From Candidatus Omnitrophota bacterium (GTDB lineage Bacteria > Omnitrophota > Gorgyraeia > 2-02-FULL-51-18), in contig JAJVIE010000003.1 in the NCBI GenBank assembly GCA_022072175.1, forward strand, positions 1,541,818 to 1,592,188: a DNA stretch of 50,371 bases, written 5' to 3'. Shown here in pieces: positions 25,201 to 37,200 of the stretch (its first letter is position 1; every line of letters starts with the position of its first letter). A program made the translations under genes and the position numbers. The notes beneath the pieces were generated by a model. That model saw only the letters and a program-made list of their open reading frames with translations, made no database searches and was not told the DNA's origin.

Positions 25201-28200
25201 ACGCTGTTCATCTGCGAAGTCTGCATCGAACTGTACATGCTGGATTGACGGTAGGCCTTACTGCCTCCGGTATCCGCGGTCGACCAACTGCCGGACAGGA
25301 CGGTGAAATCCGGAGAGTACGCCGGTGCGGTGAAATCATCGCTGAACGAGGTCGTTCCGGTATTGGTCAGCTCGATGTCATCGATCCAGGCATATCGCCC
25401 GAAGAACGCCATATCATTGGCCTGCATCTCCCACTTGAGCGTGCGCTCACCGGCCAGAATGGGGACCTCGACGTACTGGAAGCTACCCTCGTATCCGTAG
25501 ATGACCTGCTCGGCGTTGCCGTCGACATAGAACGTGAGCGTGTCGTCCATCATGCCGCTCGATCCGTCCGACTTCCAATAAAAGCGCGCGTAGCCATCGG
25601 CCGTAAACGTAACGGTTTTCTCGATGTAGCTGGTATCGGACTGCCACTCCACTCCGAGAGCGACGGAGTACGAACCGCCATTGGAGGTTCCGCCGTCCGC
25701 GTACGGAGCATAGCCGTTGCCTGTGGTCCCTGAGGTGAAATCCGCGGGGATCGAGCCGGTCTCGAAATCCTGCGTGTAGTTCCCGCCTTCGGAGACTGAA
25801 ATACTGTCGATGAACACACCATCGTTGGCCGGCAGGCCCGCTCCCCGGGTATAGACCCATTGGAGATCGTACGTTCCGGCGGCGCCGATATTGAACTGCA
25901 CCTCCGTCCAACCGGTATTGGTGGTGATCGTCTGCTGGGTCGTACCGTCGAGTTTAACGACAAGACTGTCGCCGGCGCCGGCGCCCGTCATCTTCCACCG
26001 GAACGATACCGTTGCCGCTCCGGAGGTCGTGATCGACCGCGTCAGGCTCGCGTTGGAACCGCCGCTGACCGGCTGTACGCGCGCCGCCCATCCGGTCGCG
26101 TAAGCATCGGTGTTCTGGATCACCCAGCTGTCCGACGGGCTCTGCGTATAACCGGTCAGACCGAGCTCCGTATCCGCCGGGTAGTCGAAGCTCTCCACCT
26201 TCTCGTTGCCCACCAGGATCTCGTCGATATAGACCTGGTTGTTGGCCGAACCGGCTCCGGCGGCGCGGGTGTATTTCCACTTGAGGTTATGGGTGGCGGC
26301 CGTGGCGATGGTGGTGCTGACCTGTACCCAGCCGCCGGTGTTGGCCGTCACGACCGTGGAGCCGACCTCGACGTCATCGATGAAGAGCGAGAGCCGGTCG
26401 CCCGCGGCGGCGTTGGCGAGGTTGTGCCAGTAGCTGACGGCCGTATTGGCGGCCGTGGTCGTGATCGTACGCTCGAGGTACGAGGTCGTACCGGCGTTGG
26501 TGGAGCCGGCCTGGGCGGCGAAGGCCCAAGGACCGCTGTCCTTGGTGGTGGTGTTCTGCTGGACCCAGGTCGAACCGGTGGAGGTGAACCCTGAGGGCAG
26601 GGTCAATGTCGTACTGGCCGGCCACGTATAGGTCTCGGTCGTATCGCTATCAAGGGTGATCGTATCGAGGTACACCTGGTTGTTGGCGCCCGAGGCTGAA
26701 GCGTGGCGATTGTACTCCCACTTGACCGTATCCCCGGCGGCCACGGTGAGCGTGTACTGCGTCCAAGTCCCCAGGCCACCGGTGATCGTCAGGCCGCCCT
26801 GCTCGGTGCCGTTCTTGTAGACCTTGAAGGTATCGGAGGCGTGGGCGTTGTCCACCTTGCGCCAGAACTTGAGCGTACCGGCGGTGTTGATAGTCCGCTG
26901 GACCGAAGCGTTCTGGCCCGGCCCCACCGACGGGATACGCAGAGCGAAGGCGTTGGCGCCGCTGTCCTGGATGACGGAGTTCTGCTTGACCCAGCCGGTG
27001 ACCGATCCGCCCTGCGTGAACGCCGCTCCGATGTCGGAGAGCGTGGTCCCCGCGGGCCAACCGAAGCCCTCGACCTTCTCTCCGCCGACCAGGATCTCAT
27101 CGATGAACGCCTTGTCGTTGGAGCTCCCCGCGGCGGCGGCGCGGAAGTAGCGCCACTCGAGGGTGTAGGTGCCGGCCGAGGCGATGGTCGTAGAGACCTG
27201 CGCCCAGGAACTGTTGCCCGTTACACCGGTCAGGATCGTGGACGCGGCCTCCGCTCCGTTGATGTAGAGAGAGATCTTGTCACCGGCGTGGGCGTTTTCG
27301 AGTTTGTGCCAGTAGCTGACGCTGGTGTTGGGAGCGACGGTCGTCACGCTCTTGGACATCGACGAGTAGGTGTTCACAGCGGTACTGCCGGCCTGGGCGG
27401 CGAAGGCCCAAGGACCGCTGTCCTGGGTCGTGGTGTTCTGCTGCAGCCAGCCCGTGCTGGTGCTGAAACCTCCGCTGAGCGGGATCGTGTGGTTCGTGGG
27501 CCACGTGAAGGTCTCGGTCTCGTCGGTCTCCACCAGGATCGTATCGAGGTACACCTGGTTGTTGGCGCCCGAGGCTGAAGCGTGGCGATTGTACTCCCAC
27601 TTGACCGTATCCCCGGCGGCCACGGTGAGCGTGTACTGCGTCCAAGTCCCCAGGCCACCGGTGATCGTCAGGCCGCCCTGCTCGGTGCCGTTCTTGTAGA
27701 CCTTGAAGGTATCGGAGGCGTGGGCGTTGTCCACCTTGCGCCAGAACTTGAGCGTACCGGCGGTGGCGATGACCTTCTCCACGGCGCTGGTCTGACCAGC
27801 TCCGACCGACGGGATACGCAGAGCGAAGGCGTTGGCGCCGCTGTCCTGCGAGACGGTGTTCTGCATGACCCAACCGGTCACACCACTCTGCGTGAAGCCG
27901 CCCGGCAGCGTGGTGATCTCATGTCCCGACGGCCAGCTGAATCCATCCACCTTCTCGTTGCCCACCAGGATCTCGTCGATATAGACCTGGTTGTTGGCCG
28001 AACCGGCTCCGGCGGCGCGGGTGTATTTCCACTTGAGGTTATGGGTGGCGGCCGTGGCGATGGTGGTGCTGACCTGTACCCAGCCGCCGGTGTTGGCCGT
28101 CACGACCGTGGAGCCGACCTCGACGTCATCGATGAAGAGCGAGAGCCGGTCGCCCGCGGCGGCGTTGGCGAGGTTGTGCCAGTAGCTGACGGCCGTATTG

Positions 28201-31200
28201 GCGGCCGTGGTCGTGATCGTACGCTCGAGGTACGAGGTCGTACCGGCGTTGGTGGAGCCGGCCTGGGCGGCGAAGGCCCAAGGACCGCTGTCCTTGGTGG
28301 TGGTGTTCTGCTGGACCCAGGTCGAACCGGTGGAGGTGAACCCTGAGGGCAGGGTGTCGATAACGGTATTCGCTGGCCATGTGAACGTCTCGGTCTGATC
28401 GGTCTCGAGCATAACACTGTCGAGATAGACCTGGTCGTTGGCCGAGCCGGCAGCCGAGGCGCGGTTGTACTCGAAGCGCACGACCTGAGAGGCCTGGGTC
28501 AGCGTGATGCTCCTCTGCTGCCAGCCGCTGCTGTCGCCGGTATACGTCCCGACCAGAGAGCCGTCCACATAGACCTTGAACGTGTCGCTGGCATGGCCGT
28601 TGGAAACCCGCTGGTGGAAATACAGCGTTCCGGGCCCGCCCGTGATGGTCCGCTCCACCCACGTGTTGGCTCCGGCGGCGGTCGAGCCGGCCTTGAGCGC
28701 GAACGCGTTGGGTCCGCTGTCCTGCGTGACCGTGTTCTGCTGGAGCCAACCACCGCCACCGTTCTGGCTGTACGCTCCGGGCAGGGCCAGCGTCGTACCC
28801 GCGGGGTAGCTGAACGTATCGAGTTTTTCGGTCCCGACCAGGATACCGTCGATATAGACCTGGCTGTTGGCGGATCCGGCGCCGGCGGCGCGGGTGTATT
28901 TCCACTTGAGGTTGTGATTACCGGCCGCGGCGATGGTGGTGCTGACCTGCACCCAGCCGCCGGTGTTGGCCGTCACGACCGTGGAGCCGACCTCGACGTC
29001 ATCGATGAAGAGCGAGAGCCGGTCACCAGCGGCGGCATTGTCCAATCGGTGCCAGTAGCTGAGGGCCGTATTGGCGACGGTCGTGGTGACCGAGCCGTAC
29101 TCGAGGTAGCTTGTCGTACCGGCGGCCGTCGAACCGGCCCGGGCCGCGAAAGCGTTGACCCCGACATCCTGCGTCACGGAGTTCTGCTGCACCCAGCCGC
29201 CGACGGTCGTGAACCCTGAAGGCAGGGCCGTCAGTACCGTGCCCGCCGGGTACGAGAAGGCATCCTCGTAGTTGGCCGAGACCAGGACATCGTCCAGGAA
29301 AACCTGGTTATTGGCCGGCTGACCGGCGGCACGACTGTAGCGCCACTCGATGTCATAGGTTCCCAGATCAAGGTCGGGGATCTCGACGTAAGCGAAGCCG
29401 GCGGTGTTGGTCGTGACCGAGGTGCGCTCGGTACCGTTGACGAAGAGCTTGTACGAGTCCCCGGCCGCCGCGTTCGCCAGCTTCCAGCGGTAGGACAGTT
29501 TGGTGCCCGCCTGCGAGACCGTGACGGTCTTCTTGATCGACGAGGTGTCCCCGCCCGCGACGGAGCCCGAGCGCGCGGCCCAACCGCCGGCGTCATAGGC
29601 GTCGGTGTTCTGGTTGACCCAACCGCCGGTCACCGTATATCCGCTCAGTGCCACCTGGCTATCGGCCGGGTACTTGAAGCCCTCGTCCGTGGTCTTGATG
29701 ATCTCCATCGCGCGGACATAAGCGCGGTCATTGGACGAACCCGCTCCGGAGTGCCGGTCGTACTTCCAGCGCACCTGCCGCGCTCCGGGCTGCAGGGTGA
29801 CGGTGATCGTGGTCCAATCGGCGTTGGACGTGAGCGCACCGGACTGCTCGACGCCGTCGACATACACCGCCAGCTTGTCGCCCGCTGCGGCGTTCTCGAG
29901 TTTGTACTGGAAGCGCAGCGTTGTCTGGACGGCGTAGTTGAAATTACGCTCGATGTAGGCGCTCGATCCGGGAGCCACCAGACCGATGACCGACTCTTCG
30001 CCGGGATAACTCTTGAAATGCACCTTCTTGGGCCCGGTCTCACCGAGGAGCTGACGGCCCTTGAGGGTGTTGTACGTGGTGTCGAGCTCGATGTAGCCGT
30101 TGGAGGCGATGATCGCCGCGTACTTGGTCTGGAGCTCGGTCATGCCGCCCGACAACTGCAGGCCGTCCAGCCACACGGTGTAGTCGGTCGCGACCCTGTA
30201 GTCCACGCCGCCGATGGTGACCGTACGCGCGGCTCCGTTAACTCCGGAGAGATTGCCCGTGAGGGTCGTGCCCGTCGGGATCGTGGTCGTGAAATGGGCT
30301 CTCTTATTGGCCGAGTCACCGCGCAGGAGCCAGCCCGTCGGTGTTCTCTTGAGGATGTTCCAGGAGTTGTGGATCAGCAGATAGCCGCCGTCCAGCTTGA
30401 GCTGGTTGAAGAACGTCTCGAGCTCCGTGGCTCCTCCGGCCAACTGGACCCCGTCGACCCAGACCGTATAGTCGCTCGGGATCTCGTACTGCTGTCCGGC
30501 GATCGTGACGATACGCGTCGTGCCGTTGACGCTACCCGCCGTTCCCTCGACACGCGCGTACGACACCGTACTGATGAAGCGCACCTGAGGCGTCGCTTGG
30601 CCGTTGATGCCGACCAGGTCCCAGCCGGTGGCGGTCCTCACCGAGTCATCGTACGAAGCGTCGACCTCGATGAACCCGCTCTGCGAGAGGACATCCGCGT
30701 ACTGCGCCGCCAACTCCGTCATTCCGCCGGTCAACTGGACGCCGTCCAGCCACACTTGATAGCCGGCGGGCACGCGATAGACCTGACCGCCGATGGTGAC
30801 CGTGGAGGCTCCGCCGTTGACGCCGCCGAGCTTACCGCGCGTCGAGGCAACGCCCGGACTTGTCGTGTTGAAATACACCCTGCGGCCGTTGTCCCGACCC
30901 ATCAAGCGGCCGGCCTGCGTGTTGGCATAGCTGAAGTCTATGGTCACATAGCCGCTGGCCGCCTGGATCTCGTTGATGCGCGTCTGCAACGCCGTCAGGT
31001 CGGTCATCTTTTCGCCGTTGAGGTACAGGTTGGTGATCGAGAAGTCCTCGGTCACCCTGCGCGTACCGCTGCCGGAGTTCGCAGCGGTGGTGGGCGAACC
31101 CTCGAAGGTACCGTCGTTGTCATTGGGCGACAGATCGTTGGCCGTGCCGTCATCGAAGGAATAGTAGGCCAGGAGGTCGACCTCGGCTCCGGTGAGCTTG

Positions 31201-34200
31201 GCGGCGGTCAGGTCGGCAATCTCCGTAGCGGTGAAAGCCCGCTCGAACACCGCGGCCTCGTCGACCGCTCCGGCCTGATAGTTGTCGTAGGTGTCGTTGC
31301 CGATGGTGTTGACCGGTCCGGTGACCTGCATATTGACCGTACCGACGGCAACGCCGTCGACGTAGAACGTCGTTTTGTTGTTGTTGCTGACGGCCGCCAG
31401 GTGGTGCCAGCCCGCAGACAAGCTGCCGGCGTTGAACGTCGTATTGAACTCCTGGCTCCAGCCGCCGCTGTAGGCGTCCAGTCCGAGCACGCCGCTCGAA
31501 TTGAACCGCATCAAAGTATCGTACGAAGAGGCTGTGTCGAAGATCACGCGATCGCCGCCGGTAGTAGTGGGCAGCGGGAACTTGACCCAAGCGCCGAGCG
31601 TACGCGGCCCGTTCATGCTGATGTTGGGCACGTCCATACGCTTGCCGGCCGCGTCAAAATCCATACCGGTACCGTACGAGACGTTACCCTGCAGGCGGAT
31701 CTCGTCCACCCAGGCGTTGGCGTTGGCCACACCGGGGGTCGTGGCCGTACGGTCGTACACCCACTTGAGCGTATACGTTCCGGCGGCGGTGAGGTTCACT
31801 GTCTTTTGCACCCAACCGCTGTTACCGGAGACGTCTACGCTCTGGTCGACGCCATTGACGTACATTTTGAGCTTGTCGGTGGCCGCCGCGTCGGTCCTGG
31901 CCCAGTAGGTCAGGGTGGTGTTGGCGGCGACCGTGACCGTCTTCTGGAAGTAGCTCGTAGTGCCCGTCGCGGTGGAACCGGCCTGGGCCGCGTAGCCGCC
32001 GGTATCCTTGGCCGTCAGGTCCTGATTACGCCAGCTGTAGGCCTCGTCATTGGCGACGACATCCCTCCAGTCGTTGGACGCGGTCAGGATCTCGTAGGCG
32101 CGGCCGCCCATCGTCACCGTCCCGGAACCGGCGCTGATCGTGCCGATGGTCCCCTCCGTCTCGGCCGTCAGGAGCGCAGTGGTGAAGTGGACCTTCCGGG
32201 CCGGCGCGTCACCCCTGAGCGTCCAACCACCGGCGGCGCGGTAGACCTCGTCGAACGCCGGGTCGATCTCAAGATAGCCGCCCTGCGCGATGACGGCCGC
32301 GAGCTTGTCGGACAATTCCGCCATACTGCCGATATAGACACCATCCACCCAGATCGTGTGCGTCGTCGGGATCAGATAGGTCTGTCCGGCCATCGTCACC
32401 GAGCGGCCGGCGACGTTCACCGTCCCGACCTTACTGGCGAGCGTCACGCCGGACTGCTTGCTCTTGAGATACAGACGTGTCTGGGGCTTGTATCCGTCGA
32501 GAGCCCAGCCGGTGGCCGTTCTCGAGACCTCGGCGTAGTTCGGATCGACCTCAAGGTAGCCGTTCTGGTCGAGCAGGATGGAATAGCGGTCCGCCAACTC
32601 GGCCAGCCCGCCCGTCAACTCGACATTGTCCAGCCAGATCGAGTATCCGGGCACGACCTCGTAGGCGCGATTGGCGATCGTGAGCTTCTGGCCCAAGACG
32701 TCGACAGCGCCGATACGGCCGGTGACGTCCGCTCCGGGCAGGGACGAGCGGAAATAGATGTAGTTGTTCTGGAACTTCCAACCCGTGGCCGTCTTGATGA
32801 CGCTGTTGTAGCTCGGGTCGAGCTCGAGATGGCCTCCCTGAGCGGCCACCAGGGCCTGTTGCGTGCTCAACGCGCTCAGGTTGCCGTAATACTGATTGTT
32901 GATGTAGACGGCCAACGAGGGTTCGACCTCATAGTCGATGTTGCCGACCCTGATCCTGTTGCCGGGCACGTTGACCGCGGTGACCTGACCCAACACATCT
33001 CCGATGGTCGGGACCTTGCTCAAGAAGTAATAACGGCGGACACCGTTGACCACTTCGGCCTTGAGGGTCCAACCGTCTCCCGTACGGAAGATATCCAGCG
33101 CTTTGGCCCCGTCACGCTCGATGAATCCGCTCTTGCCGCGGATCTCCGTCAGCTTGGTGTTGAGCTCGGTGAGTCCCGAGTTGAGCTTGGCGCCGTCGAG
33201 CCAGATCTCGGCGTTGGGCTGTAAGAGATAGGTCTCGTTGCCGATCGACACCGCTCCGGAGGAGACATTGACACCGCCGAGCGTGCCCTGGATCTTGGTC
33301 ACCGGCAGCTCGGACTTGAAGTACAGCGCGTTGGAGGCGGTCGCTCTGAGCTTCCAACCGTCCACGGCTCGATCGGCTTGGTTATAGGTCGGGTCGATCC
33401 TCAAGGAACCGCCCTGGCCCTTGATGCCGGACAGCTGGGTCGCCAGTTGCGCGAGCGTGGTCTTGGCGCCGTCGAGGTACACGGTCATCCCGTTGAAGCT
33501 TTGCTGAAGCTTGGTCAGATTGGCCGTCACGTCGGGGTACGTGACCGAGCCGCCGATGGATCCGTTACGGTTGTTGCCCGACGAGTCGTTGGCGTTCTGG
33601 CCGTCGAAGGTATACAGCAACCAGAGGTTGCCCTCGGTGCCGGTAAGCTTTTTGTTGGCGTAGTCGCGGACGGTCTCAGCCCCGAGGGCGGTATCGAACA
33701 TCGCCACCTCATCGATGGACCCCGCCCAGTTGGTCGCGCCGTAATAGTAACCGCTGTTGCCGGCATACTGCAGGTTGTCGGTCGCAACGACCGCGACAGA
33801 ACCGACTTCTTGTCCATCGACGTAGAACGTCGTCGTGCCGTTGTTCGCGACGAAAGCCACATGGTGCCAGCCGGCACCCAGCGAGGAAGCGATGAAGCTC
33901 GTGTTGTACGCTGAGCCGTTGAGGTCCAAGCCGAGATAGCCCGTAGAATCAAAGCGCATATGAGTGTCGGCTCCGCCGACGGACCCGTAGAAGCTGTCGA
34001 AAATAACCCTGCGGCCGCCAGTGGTCGTCGGCAGCGGGAACTGGACCCAGGCCATGGCGGTGCGGGGCCCGTTCATGGAAGTACTGTAGACATTGATGTA
34101 CTTACCGTTGCCCAAGGTGATGCCCTTGCCCAACGATGTGGCGCCTTGGACCTTGATCTCGTCCACCCAGGCATTGGCGTTGGCCGCGCCGGGGGTCGTG

Positions 34201-37200
34201 GTCGTACGGTCGTACTCCCACTTGAGCGTGTACGTGCCCGCGGTGGTGAACGTGTGGGACTTCTGTACCCAACCGCTGTTGCCGGTGACGTCCAGGCTCT
34301 GATCGACACCGTTGACGTACAGCTTGAGCTTGTCGGTGGCCGCCGCGTCGGTCTTGGCCCAGTAGGTGAGGACATCTCCGGCGGCGACCGTGACGGTCTT
34401 CTGGAAGTAGCTGGTCGCACCGGTGGCCGTCGGTCCCGCTTGCGCTGCGTAGCCGTAGGCGTCGTACGAAGTCGTTTGTTGGTTGACCCACGTGTACAGC
34501 GGATCGCCGGTGACCGTATCGCGCCAAGCGGTCGAGGCCGCGCCGGTCTGGTAGTCGATGCCGCCGATGCGGACCGTCCCCGCCGCCGCGTCGATGGACT
34601 GCAAGGACCCGTTGACACGCTGGTCGGGCATCACACTGCGGAACTTCAGCAGGTTACCGGCCTCACCGTTGAGCACCCACTGACCGGAGGTGTCGCGGGA
34701 GACGTTGACGGACAGCGGGTCGAGCTCGATATAGCCGCCGGCCAGAGCGATACCGTTACGCTTGAGACCCAGCTCCGTGAGGCCCGTCAGAGCTTGGCCG
34801 TCGAGCTGGATCGTATGACCACCCTGCACCTGGAACGAATACGATCCGATCTGTACCGAGTTGGCCGCGACCGCCGCAACGGGTCCGATGATGTTGGCCG
34901 TTGGCAACGTGGTCTGGAAGAAGACCTTCTTCTGGGCGGCGTGGCCCAGCAACTGCCAGCCCGCCGCGGTGCGAGCGACGTTGCCATAGGCGGGATCCAG
35001 GCGGATATATCCGCCCTTGCCGGTGGTGTCGTTGATCGCGGTGCGCAACGCCGCCAGCGTGACCTGCTGACCGTCCAGCCAGATCGTGTAGTCGCCGGCG
35101 ATCCAGTGCACGGTGCCGCCGAGCACCAGGTCGTTGGAGCCATTCAAGCTGACCGTACCGGTCACCGTGGCCACAGGCATCGTTGAGGTGAAATAGATCC
35201 TCTTGGTCGCCGCGTGTCCGGTCAGCACCCATCCGGTGTCCGTCCGGGTAGCGGTGTTGGAATAGCCGCCGATGGCGCCGATATAGCTCGAATCGATCGA
35301 CAGGCGGCCGCCAGCGGCCAGGATATCCGCGACCTGAGCCATAAAGCCGGCCGTGCCGCCCGAGACCAGAGCGCCATTGAGATACAGCGAATAATCGGAC
35401 GGGACCGTATAGGTCTGTCCGCCGATGGTGATCTTGGACTCCCCGGTGTTGGACTGCGTGACAGGCCCCTGCAGGGACGCTTGAGGCAGATTGCTCCTCA
35501 GCACGATCTTGCGGGTCGTAAGATTGCCCTGGATCTTCCAGATGTCGACGAGGCGCTGAGCCGCGAGGTTGACGGGGTTGAGGTCCACATATCCGCCCTG
35601 GGCGTTGATCGAGCTGATGATCGTCTCGAGCTCGGTGATGCCTCCACGCACCAGACGGCCGTCCAGGTAGATATCCTGGTCATTGAACGTCATATCCCAG
35701 TAGCTCTGAGTGACCGCGGTATTCTCCACGCCGACGCTGTTGACGAACGTCGCGTGACGGCCATTGCCCGAAGCGTCGTTGCCGTTATCCGCGTCGAAGT
35801 TATAGAGCGCCATGAGGCCTGTTTCGTTGCCCACGAGCTTCTGTCCGGCATACTGCGCGATGGTCGCGGCCGAAAGGACCCGGTCGAAGACCGCCGCTTC
35901 GTCGACCACACCGGCGTACTGGTACCAGTTGTAGGACGAGTTCCCGATGGTCTCGAGGTTGGCGGTGACCTGGGCCGCGACGGTACCGACTGCGATGCCA
36001 TCGACATAGAACGTCGTCGATCCGCCGGTCGCCGTGTAAGCGATGTGGTGCATACCTTCGCCGAGCGAGGAAACATTGAAGCCTGAAACGTTGTACTCGG
36101 TCCCGCCGTAGTTCAAGCCGAGTTGTCCGCTGGGATTGATCCGGACGTGGATGTTCTGGTTGGCATCATGCGCCGTAAAGATCGTCTTGTTGTACCCGGT
36201 GGACGGCAGCGGGAATTTGACCCAGGCCATCGCAGAGCGGTCGCCGCTCATCGCGATCGTCGGCGTGTCGATGTAGGCGTTGTACGTCGTCAGGGCCGCG
36301 CCCTTGCCCAGAGGGAGGTTGTAATCGACACGGACGTCATCGACCCAAGCGTTGGCATTATCGGCCCCCGCTCCGGTCGCCGTACGATCGTAGGTCCAGG
36401 AGAGCACGTAAGTGCCGGCCGCCGAGAACGTGTAGGATTTCTGCACCCAGCCGCTGTCCCCAGAGACATTGAGGTTCTGGTCCACACCGTTGACCGAGAA
36501 GGTCAGCTTATCGGTGCCCAGGGATTGGGTGCGCGCCCAATACGTGACGGTCGTGCCGGCGCGTACGGTGAGCGTCTTCTGGAAATAGCTCTTGGTGCCG
36601 GCCTGGGTCTGTCCGGCTTGAGCCGCGAACCCGTACGCGTCGAAGGCCGTCGCGTCCTGATTGGTCCAGGTGTACTGCGGATCGACGACGTTGTCCCTCC
36701 AGTTGGCACTGCCGTCGAAGAGCTTGTAAGAGATACCGCCGATCACGACACTGCGCGTGCTGTTCTGCGTACCGGTCATGACGCTCGAGGTCACCTGGGT
36801 CTGTGCCACCTTGGTCGTGAACAGCAGCTTCTTGGTCGCGGTGTCGCCCGTAAGCCTCCAGACGGACCCGCTCTTCTCGGCTCCGGCATAGGACGTGTTG
36901 AGCTGCAGGATGGCTCCGGCCGTCAGACGGGAGGCCAACTCCGTCAGGCCTCCGGTCAACTGCGCACCGTCCAGCCAGATCGTGTAGTCGGCGTCGACCG
37001 AGTAGGCATATCCGTCGAAGACGACCTTCCGTCCGGTCGCGTCGATCGTGTCGACCGCTCCGGCCAGCGTCGCCGACGGCAGTCTGGTGACGAACTTGAG
37101 CTTTTTCGGTCCCGCCTCTCCCTGCAGACGCGGCCCGGTCGGCGTCATCCGGACCTGGTTGAGCGCGGGATCGAGCTCGACCAGGCCGTCGTTGGACACC

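Larger units (their letters stand above)
20385..25355 (-). repeat. Nine concanavalin-like modules of about 183 residues
   Basis: Unit edges fall near 25355, 24826, 24285, 23715, 23165, 22615, 22065, 21490, 20940 and 20385. Each unit begins with (L/V)DQKFTNTKTAPFTVVSG and W...D.GSGNYAYR. It continues with NGTxEAKVKIDGTxxTDYA, LYFRMNxDxxxGYAxxID, YHTLKxxFxGSxIKVxVDG and xSTYTGASYxxVGVGTY, and ends in WFDDVKA. The order of strands and the closing FDD resemble DUF1080/LamG-like (concanavalin-fold) domains of bacterial secreted proteins. No glycoside-hydrolase acid pair is evident, so binding rather than cleavage is inferred. Confidence 0.82.
25355..29975 (-). repeat. Array of about 11 jelly-roll (MAM/CBM-like) domains
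   Basis: Consecutive domains of about 146 residues each start with a W(V/L)QQNTxTQDSG motif and carry TTSYLERT, a YWH.L.NAAAGD strand, GGWVQVSTT, HNLKWKYTRAAGAGSAN and (Q)VYIDEILV. From about 29.6 to 26.2 kb two types alternate. Type A (YWHKLxNAxAGDRLSLFIDD, linker VGNEKVxxFxWP) and type B (KFWRKVDNAHASDTFKVYKN, linker ETDETETFTWP). The last two units before 25.4 kb are more diverged (GGNYTQDFETGSIPADF). The array is inferred to be a multivalent carbohydrate-binding or structural stalk. The family name needs a structure-based search. Confidence 0.85.

Noticed and set aside
20385-25355. Glycoside hydrolase catalytic domains among the concanavalin-like modules
   Set aside because: I saw no conserved pair of acidic catalytic residues in a recognisable hydrolase motif. 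Binding is the safer reading.
29751-33224. Plus-strand open frame of 1,157 codons
   Set aside because: Same codon-aligned antisense phase. It crosses two sense modules (LamG 5 and WLDG arrays) without any domain structure of its own.
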